The translations under genes were made by a program, and so were the position numbers. Below are positions 55,371-64,000 of a DNA stretch of 64,000 nucleotides, one piece after another. The DNA comes from Ophiura sarsii (lineage: Eukaryota; Echinodermata; Ophiuroidea; Amphilepidida; Ophiuridae), in assembly GCA_035610835.1 (NCBI GenBank), contig CM069450.1:31843551-31907550 (forward strand), written 5' to 3'. Position 1 is the first letter of the stretch; the number at the start of each line of letters is the position of its first letter. The notes under the pieces are model-generated. The model saw only the letters and a list, made by a program, of their open reading frames with translations. It was not told the origin of the DNA and searched no databases.

Positions 55371-55955
55371 GATGGCTAGGGAGAGGGAGACACTCTCTTC
55401 TTACATTTTCCATAATATACGTTTATATAGCCCACCTTTTACCATAGTTTTAACCTTTCTCCCGTATTCCTATCGCATATACTTCTTCCTTTAATTCCGT
55501 TTGATATTCTTCCCATTAAAGCTTTGCTCCGTGGTTTATACTATAAGTTCATGCGTAATCCTATTAGTGCATAACTTTCAGTTTGAAATAATATGCGCAT
55601 AACTCGATGGACATCCGACTGTTATTGAACTCACCCGACGACTCAAGTGTTGAAAGCTTTTCTTGTCTGCTTTACCAATTCAGCCTGCTCTCTTGACCTT
55701 GACCATCTATTTAACCTTAGATCATTTTCTCACAGATATTGTTACGCAGCTATATTATATATACATAATCTAGGCTATCCAATATTTAGCGTTTAGGCTA
55801 TCCAATATTTAGCTAAAGTGGTCACTAACCCCCGAATGTTTTGACAAATACTTATTCATGAATATAGTTTCAGAGGTGACACTAAACTGTGTATCGATGT
55901 TTATGTGGATATCAGGTCACATGCTCATCTTTAATTTTCATGTTTATGTTTGTAG
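55371..55955. other. Non-genic sequence
   Basis: Nothing recognised apart from a short direct repeat of GGCTATCCAATATTTAGC near 55775-55812. Confidence 0.45.
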
Positions 55956-56003
55956 GCATAGCGCCTCGGAATATGCTGCCTAGATAGACGGCGCTTTATA
56001 AAT

Positions 56004-56064
<61 letters not shown>
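55956..56064 (+). mobile_element. LINE/SINE 3' tail with long ATT run
   Basis: GGCATAGCGCCTCGG, then GACGGCGCTTTATAAATG and about 22 ATT repeats. It is the same tail type as the LINE at 47804. The 5' part is lost. Confidence 0.7.
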
Positions 56065-56564
56065 CATCACAAAACTATCCTTATGCGTTTTATTCCATCT
56101 TTAGTTCGTTAGGGCGAAATCTATTTTTTTAAATGACGTTAAGGCAAAATTTTAAAATAGAAGAATTTCTTCTTAATGTGTTGGTTAATTTGATCCCTCA
56201 CCAGTAGGGGTCACGTGAGGGATCATATGCGGTCAAGGTATTACAAAGATTACAGAGTTGTATGGCTTGTAATATGTATGACATAGTCCAGGAGTTATAG
56301 TGTCAATTTCGGTCAAAGGTCGAAAAAGATCACATTTTAAATAACATCCGATTTGAATAAATGTTCCTCTAAATGTAAACATGTCAACAGTGTATGTGTG
56401 CATGCAATAGCCAAATTGACAATACCATAGCCTTACGGCCAGGATATATTGTTATAGACAAATGAAAAATATAGTCTAAATTGTCTCGGATCCCAATAAA
56501 AGACAGATCATCCAAGCTTTTATAGAGTTGGCCTTACATGTAAAAGTTGTTCTATGAGTGCCCG

Positions 56565-56745
56565 TGAGGGCACGAATGGAACATTTTACCTATGCCTACA
56601 TGGCCAATTATAGTCCCACTGTGTCAAACTTGATTAATGCGGGCTCACCGAGTTGTTATGATTTTAATATCAACAGACTGGTACCTCCATACAAACGGGC
56701 TGGTGTTAACTTATAAACCATGATAAATACACACTTAACTGGAAA
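56565..56745 (-). repeat. Dispersed repeat, inverted partner of 44108-44245
   Basis: It contains the inverted blocks CCTACATGGCCAATTATAGT, TGTGTCAAACTTGATTAATG and CCATGATAAATACACACTTA. A small hairpin, GTGCCCGTGAGGGCAC, lies at its edge. Confidence 0.7.
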
Positions 56746-57276
56746 AGTGTCATATTTAACCCTTTTTTCAGTTGGTGCATAGTTGAACCCTGACAAGGAG
56801 TCATTTTAACTACCTATTTTTAAGTGTGTAGCTGTCATAATGTAAACACTAGCTGTCTCTGTATGGCCAGACATATCTGTCATCAGCTCCTGCCCCTTGC
56901 ATGTCTTGTCTGGTGGTTTATCTGGCTAAGATTAGAATTACCCTACCATTGAATTCACCTGATATAAATTGTATGAGGATTGTTCATTTTGTGTAGGGTA
57001 TTCAAAGAAGTGTCTGTTTGACAACAACACTGGTACATGGATCGTGTACAAGTGAACATGGCCAATTTTTCCACTGTGAACAAAGTGTCCCTAGAGATGA
57101 AATCATAACCTTGAGCGTACAAGGAATAAAGTAGGGTTCAAGTGTGAATATTTTATTGTTCTCTGCTTGATGCAATTTGTTAATCCAGTTCTGTCTAAGA
57201 TCATGGGTGGTAGTCATTTTTTATATTAGTTTATGAAAATTGCGCGTTTCTTTGTTGTAGCCAAGGGCGTTCCCAG

Positions 57277-57700
<424 letters not shown>

Positions 57701-57739
57701 TTATCGTATGCGCAAATGATAATGTTGTGTCGGCATATA

Positions 57740-58181
57740 TGTGATGCGATCTGTGAAAACCCGTCGGATGTTGCAAAATGTGAACTTGGGATTATGGGTA
57801 AAATAAAAATAATAAAAATTAAAAAAAAAAAATTTTTTTATTTTTTTATAGATTTTTTTAAAGAAAATTAGTTTCCAATACTTTGTGTTATCATCTTTCA
57901 TGAAATTTCACCTTCAAAAACTAACTTAAGTCACTTTTATTATTAACCTTCTAATGTTATTATATTGAATTATGTATCTATTTTGGACTGATTTCATGAT
58001 TTCTTGTTTTGTAGCTTTTGATGACATCACAATCATCATTCACTCATAACTTTTTTGTAGTGATCGTAGAAAAATGATCGAAACAGTTCTGTAATCAGCA
58101 CAGTTTTAGCTTTCTTATGATGTACATATCTCCAATATGAAAAATGCCACCATGTGGTGGGTTTTCACAGATCGCATCACA
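57740..58181. mobile_element. TA-flanked MITE, TGTGATGCGATCTGTGAAAA ends
   Basis: TGTGATGCGATCTGTGAAAA followed by CCC is present at both ends in inverted form, flanked by TA (57738-57739 and 58182-58183). The interior is T-rich and non-coding. The TA target suggests Tc1/mariner. Confidence 0.85.
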
Positions 58182-58183
58182 TA

Positions 58184-60930
58184 TGTTATGTTAACACAAA
58201 TCAAATCAAAAATGAACAAAGGCAATGTAGGCATATCAATTTGTAGGCACTGTGAACGAGCCCATTTTTATGAGATTTTGTGTCGGCGCACATGAACAGC
58301 CTAGGCCCAATTCTTTGTTTTGCTCATTGTCAAGACACGCAAAAAAATTGTGTCGGAATAGTATAGGCCTAGGCTAGCCCTAACGGGCAATGTGTGGGAC
58401 CTGTATTGCTCTTTAATTATACTAACTAGGCCTATTTCATTGTCTTTGTCAATGCAAACCCAAGTCAATAATGTCGCCAATGGCCAATCATGTTGGCACA
58501 TAGGTTACGAAATATTAAATAATTCGCCTATAATTATTTAAGTTGATGTAGGCCAATTGCTCTCATTGTACTGATTGTAGACTCTGCAAGCCCACTATCA
58601 GTCTATCGCAAAAGTAAGTCCAACTCCAGCGTTTAGGTGTCAATGCAAAGTAAGAACTTATAAGTAGACTCTGTCCTAACTTCGACTTGAACAATGTAAA
58701 TTATCATTATAATTAAGACAATAAGCACAACTGTCGTTATTTGCATGAGACCAGGATTTGTGTGTGCACCAGGGGCACAATCGATATCTCACGTAATGGT
58801 ATAGGTCTATGTCGATAACGGACATACAGGCTGTAGGCCTATCAATCATGCCTATACTGAACATTTGAAGTGTTCCATGACCATTTTAGTTTAAAAACTG
58901 AACATCTTTGTGCGCTTCGCCCTTGGTTGTAGCTAGCGTCTACTTCTGTACCTAATTGGCAAACCCGTCAAAAGTCAACATAGCCACCTTTCCCTGGAGG
59001 TGTCGCGCTGTAAGCTGCTGCACACGCCATCTATTGCTATATTATCCTAAAGGGTGTCACGCTGTGTCCTACTCAGATTAAATAGGTTATGAGGTATATA
59101 AAAACATTCGTCTTGAATACTCTAGATATCGCTCCTGCCTTCTATTACATGATATTGCATCATAGAAGACCAATTCCTTAGGATATTTTTAAAAGTAGCT
59201 GTCATATAAATTACTCTTTCAGCTTGGAATGTTTGGCACTTGAAAACAAGGGAGAAGCTTGATAAATACCACAAGCTATACAAAAAAAATTAAAGCATTC
59301 CCGGACGGTAATGCTTTAATATGTTTAAGTTGATAAACCGACATGTTTCCCATTTGTCTATATAATTCAGAGGGGTATATGTTGGCGTATGTTGGTGACA
59401 TTTGGTAAATAGATTTACGCGTAATCAAGTTTTCCTTCAATTGCAGAGCACCCGTCTGTGTTATCATAGAAAAATAAGACACTTTTACCTGTTCAACTTT
59501 ACCGCTGAAGGATGCCTCATGGAGGATACTTCAAGTTTTGTAGGTCAGAATAATACTCAACCCATGTGGCTCTTATCGTCATGATGTTCGGGTTCCAGAT
59601 CTGCTCGCGTTTCTTCCCAGCGCCGCTGAGATGGAAGTCCTGGAGAGTGATCGCCCATCATGCTAAGGGGGTCCTGCCCCCGCGCCTACTCATCTGTCCC
59701 CTTTTGAGCGGACTTTAATGAAAAATGAAACGAAGGAGATCTACGAAGTCATGCATTGTTTAAAGCAACTCTTTCGTGGTGTTAATGCAGTGACAAGCTG
59801 GGACTAATACACCTAAAGTGATAAGAAGCGCCCATTCATACCATTCATGTGCAGCAATCAAGGTCTGATACGGCATTGTTATAGTTGATGGCTAATCGAT
59901 ACTCACCATTCAGTGTAATTATTTGAGTTAACAGAGATCCAAACTAAACATGGCCGACCTCAAAATACCATTGTATTCGTCTGTATAGTAAAATATAGGC
60001 CCATATTGAAATTTTCGCAAAAAAAGGTTCAAAGTATCGATTTTCACCAGGTTTTTGGCTTATTAGTGAGGGAAATGATGTTTCTAATACATGTATATAC
60101 TAAAAGATTCACACAGGGCATGCATACTACAACTGTTTTGAGATTTGCTTAACACCCACGATTAGGGAAGTAACACTGTCCTTGAGGAGGTGTGACATAT
60201 TTTGTAGGTCGGGTTAAGAGGTGTAACATACCGTCTTACTTTGTTGGCGCATTGTCATGACTATTGTCTTGAGAGGAGTATGAAACAGGCGTCGCTTCCG
60301 GGTATTTGATAAATTCGATCAACAAGTCGCTCAGAAACAAGATTTAATCAACTGAAGCGATTGATAAAACCATCATACCGTTTTACCCCCGCCGGTAAGT
60401 CACCGCTGTAGGATATAAGAAAGATACGTGTCATCATTGCCGACGTAGCGATCCCGTAATGAGATGGAAATCGATGGATCCAATGCATGATCTTCTTATT
60501 TCAAATGTAGAATTAACACTTGAAAACAAGTTTTGAAGGATCAACATTTCATCTCACTCGATTGCTTCGCGTCGATAGACTACATGTAGCGCCGAACCTT
60601 GTTTTTTCATTCGAGCATTTGGTGTTGGCCTCTGTGTAGCACTGTATAGATTATTGAGTATACTGCTAGCGATCGCTCACTATAGTGAGATGAGGATCAG
60701 AGATGCTACAATTGATCAATACAGCCCATACAAATACTGTTAACACAATCCTGCGTGTCCAAAACTAAAGTATGATGAAAATTACATTGTGTCTTTTCTT
60801 TTCGATGTAACGTTCTTAGATATTAACCAAAATCACTGTATATTGTTTAACATCGTTTAATGAATCATCAGGGACATACGAACAATTATATCCAGAAAAG
60901 GACAATACATGGGGCAAAATATTGTTTTTA
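58184..60930. other. Non-genic sequence
   Basis: No supported gene. A hairpin of TTAAAGCATT with AATGCTTTAA lies at 59290-59320. Scattered short open frames are not protein-like enough to call. Confidence 0.45.
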
Positions 60931-60936
60931 TATTAG

Positions 60937-60960
60937 ATAGATAGATAAATAGATAGATAG
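60937..60960. repeat. GATA microsatellite
   Basis: About six units of GATA with one AATA. Confidence 0.85.
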
Positions 60961-61343
60961 CAACAACGTCCCATACTGCCTAAAATGGAAAATCCTTGCA
61001 CTCAGCAAGTCGTACTCGACATCTACAAAAAGATGTAACCTTCGCTTGACTGAAAAGTTTTTCATAATAAATAAACCGCACATGTCAACCTTTAACAATA
61101 GAAATGAGTTAGTTAGCGGTTGCAGGCATAAGAAAAAACATCTGCTATGCAACCTCAGAAAAACTTGGCTTTATACTTGGCATTTTGAAATTATATGCAT
61201 TGTATTTTGTATGCGTGCGTATTCAACGTAATCTAGTGTGAACGCACAGTAAATAATTGTTAATTGGATGGTGTGCACACAGGAAGGTTATTTTCTCCTG
61301 TGTGAATATTTACGCTATTAAATTTACACTGATAACTCCATTT

Positions 61344-61412
61344 GTATAGAATATCGGTGTAATACCGGTATAACATCGGTGTAATACCGGTGTAACACCG
61401 CTGAGAGTTTGG
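61344..61412. repeat. ~15-bp tandem repeat (TCGGTGTAATACCGG)
   Basis: Four to five units alternate TCGGTGTAATA and CCGGTGTAACA. Confidence 0.8.
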
Positions 61413-61424
61413 ATATCAGCCCTT

Positions 61425-61600
61425 AGCTAACTTGAGGGAACAATGTATAGCTTGTTCCCACAAGTCATAACTTGAGGGAAACAACTTATAACTTGAGGGA
61501 ATAAGTTAGCTAAATTGTTCCCTCAAGTTTGCTAACTTGAGCGAACAAGTTAGCTAACTTGAGGGAACAAGTTATAACTTCGGCGAGCAAGTAATAACTT
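61425..61600. repeat. Repeats of AACTTGAGGGAACAA in both orientations
   Basis: TAGCTAACTTGAGGGAACAA and TATAACTTGAGGGAA recur about six times, with one inverted copy (TTGTTCCCTCAAGTTTGCTA near 61515). It can form hairpins. Confidence 0.85.
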
Positions 61601-61653
61601 AACATAACATAATTAATATGGTGCTTAGCACTGATAGCACCCCTTAAAACACA

Positions 61654-61782
61654 GGGTCCACTCTTACCAGCCAGATCCCTTGGGAATAACTCAAGGTTGA
61701 GATTTCTCCATCTTAACTCTATTTCATCTGTCACCAAATGAACAGATGTAAGCCAATTCGACCTGTGTGAACTGGCAAGAGT
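61654..61782. repeat. Inverted pair of GGTCCACTCTTACCAG
   Basis: GGTCCACTCTTACCAG at about 61656 and CTGGCAAGAGTGGACC at about 61767 flank about 95 bp. Possibly an old short MITE. Confidence 0.55.
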
Positions 61783-62654
61783 GGACCTTTGTCTTTCAAG
61801 TCAATTCTTCCAATCGCTAAGATTCATTCAGCGTGATCACATGGCCATTCGTACGTAAAATTAATCACCAACACCCTGGCACGTTAGAATATTTCACACT
61901 TACCGTTGGTTTGTTGTCTGTAACATCAAGATATTGTTTAACCCAATGGGATAGATTCGCCTCGATTCCTGATTGACTATTAATTAGTTTATTTCAACCG
62001 TCACAGTGAATAAGGCCAAAGTGTTGATGGGCATACCATACGTAAAGAAAATAAATATGGACTTCAGGTGACATACACCGTACGATTTAAGGACGAAAAC
62101 AATTGCTTTATTTCTAATTAAAGCATACAATTCAGTCCTTATATTTTGCATTACATGCTACAGGTTGAGTAAATGATGTGAGATATACCTATCACCAAAC
62201 GAGCACATTTACTCTCCACACTTTGACACCTCATTCATAAACATTATGAACCTTTTAGTAACCACACCTAACGAACAGAATAGGGTTTTTTATGGGATTT
62301 CATTGATTTGTATTGAACACTGCGTGCTATTGAAACCGGTCAGGCATGTATGGATGAATGGTGAGCTGTTATTAATTTTACACACATTGTCACTGCTGAG
62401 CAAACACGAAGCAATGATATCCGATAGAAAATAAAATTAGTACAACTTTGTTTCTGGTTGGTATGGTTACTTTAGTCATCATAACCTTAAAAGTACCACC
62501 TGCCTTTTATGCATGATGTCTCAAGAAATGTGCTCGTTAAAATGTAGCATCTTTTATAGATTTTATGTATGTCATCACTTGGTGTATATGCTGGCTTTAT
62601 ACCAACATCCGATCGATTTGTTTTATGACAGATATGATAAAAAATATAGAGTTT
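61783..62654. other. Non-genic sequence
   Basis: No gene or repeat recognised. Confidence 0.4.
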
Positions 62655-62658
62655 TTAA

Positions 62659-63068
62659 AGGAAGGGTCCCGCAAGCACAACATTGAGCATTATTTGTTAG
62701 ACAGATAATTATCGAGCCGAAACTACATAATTATATAGAACAAAACACCATACTAGTCACAAAAATGAATAAAAACTGCCATCACTCAACATGCACTTTT
62801 TAAAATTCGCGGCGATCGAAAGTCCCGGTGTCGATGACGTCATGGGTGTCGGTGCTCAAATTTGCGCATGTGCATTGTATAATTATGACATCATCGACAC
62901 AGGGACTTTCGATCGCCGTGAATTTTAAAAAGTGCATGTTGAGAGATTGCGGTTTTGATTTGTTTTTTCATAAGTGTGGTGTATTGTTCTATATAATTAC
63001 AAAAGTTGGGCTCGATAGTTATTTTTCTAACATACAATGTACACTTTTATGCTTGCGGGACACCTCCT
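62659..63068. mobile_element. Palindromic TTAA-flanked MITE
   Basis: The ends AGGAAGGGTCCCGCAAGCA and TGCTTGCGGGACACCTCCT are inverted and flanked by TTAA (62655-62658 and 63069-63072). Almost the whole element folds on itself. Inner arms of about 55 bp around AATTCGCGGCGATCGAAAGT and its inverse are separated by only about 45 bp. The frame at 62828-63106 is a by-product. Confidence 0.87.
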
Positions 63069-63072
63069 TTAA

Positions 63073-64000
63073 TGATAGATATGCAACTAATAAAGATATC
63101 ACGTAATAAGTATGCAAAATATTTTGAAACATCGCAATTTTAAAATCAATTAGGGTTTCCATGAACTTATTTGACTTAAAGTTGTTAACATGTCCGTGGA
63201 AAATTCGACACGTCTATAGCATTTTCCTGCATGTACCTCTCGCGGAATCTGTTGTTTCGTAGTTAGTCTTAAAACCCACGGGCGTCATTGGCGTTATTCG
63301 AGTTCCAAAATGCCTTCAGTTATAGTTGTTACCAGAAGTTTTCCGATATTATATTACACGTGGATAACGAGCCATTTGCGTGATTTTATTTGTTCTTAGG
63401 CTTCTGTTTCAAAAGGGCTCTTTTTCATCCTCTTTCGGACGAATTTCAAGAATCAAGTTACGTATAACAAATACGTGGTAACGAAGTACAAGCCCAACAC
63501 TTTAGATTAGTTTTACAAATTTTATACCAAGAATGCATTTTACAACCTCAACCAAAACCAGAAAATAGTAGTTTGTTGTATGAAAGGTAAAAACCATACT
63601 ACAAGGACGTGTCAAAAAATGTCCCATAAGGCCATGTAAACAAACCCTGTTCTCCAATTTAACGGACCTCTTAGGTAGCCTTGATTGTTTTCTTCTAAAA
63701 AAACCTAAAATTTATTTTCGAAAAAAAATATGGGTCGGTCGGGACCGTAGAAAAGCTTTTCTTCCTGGCCTAACGAAAAAAACAATGATGTTTGTGTGGT
63801 ACACTTTTTCAAACGCCCTTCATGACTAATGGGCGGATTTCTATTTTATCTAATGACAACTTCGAACTTTGTAAATCACATTTTAGGCAAGTAGGTAATA
63901 AGTCAAATGAAGACATGTTGTCTTAAAATAACCCTTTTTCAGAAATCCAAAGAAAACACAATTCAATCTATTGCTTGGCAGAAAACCAGAATGATATTTC
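63073..64000. other. Non-genic sequence
   Basis: No gene or repeat recognised up to the window end. Confidence 0.4.

Overview
This window looks like a gene-poor, repeat-dense stretch of an animal genome. It holds no bacterial-style genes, operons, rRNA or CRISPR. What it does hold is eukaryotic: tRNA-derived SINEs with A and B boxes, a 5'-truncated L2/CR1-like LINE reverse transcriptase, many terminal-inverted-repeat (TIR) elements with clean target-site duplications (TSDs), satellites, microsatellites and a 100-N assembly gap. The repeat styles suggest a marine invertebrate, perhaps an echinoderm or hemichordate. That is a guess from style; no host gene was recognised well enough to fix the taxon.

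Layout. 1-7.8 kb: mostly non-genic, with a TTAA-flanked MITE (2152-2384), a long-arm MITE (4207-4900) and a 1.3 kb element with a 9-bp TSD (5183-6495). 7.8-15.2 kb: a nested stack. A TA-flanked MITE is split by 6.8 kb containing a TTAA-flanked composite element, which itself holds a CAGGGTGAG-ended element, a 127-bp satellite, another TTAA element and a foldback element. An empty-site paralogue of the outer insertion lies next door at about 15.3 kb. 15.5-22.7 kb: two G-run elements with 8-bp TSDs, a 1.9 kb foldback element (17137-19055), a SINE, a fragment that may preserve coding sequence of the TTAA family, and a hAT-type element. 22.9-23.8 kb: two adjoining, related minisatellites. 25.4-36.3 kb: two large arrays of a ~155-bp satellite in opposite orientation, separated by a SINE and a second foldback copy; the second array runs into the gap.

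36.4-46 kb: a SINE interrupted by a MITE, inverted repeats, a candidate exon, a larger TTAA-flanked copy, short P-loop-like fragments and a Harbinger-like MITE. 46.9-50 kb: palindromic AAAACCCGGGTTTT iterons on both sides of the LINE remnant. 50-54.2 kb: the best candidate host coding sequence (two minus-strand open segments with plausible splice acceptors), the second Harbinger-like copy and a tandem pair of tRNA-like elements. 54.5-63.1 kb: three more MITEs, microsatellites and dispersed repeats.

The most interesting pattern is a group of foldback-type elements (13424-13962, 17137-19055, 31372-32787 and possibly 46905-49951). They have unrelated interiors but share a layout: arms built from short palindromic or tandem iterons. 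Two have complete ends starting TATGGCA flanked by 6-bp TSDs, and a third has the same left end. They may be non-autonomous members of one transposition system. All coordinates and matches were read by eye, without alignment software.
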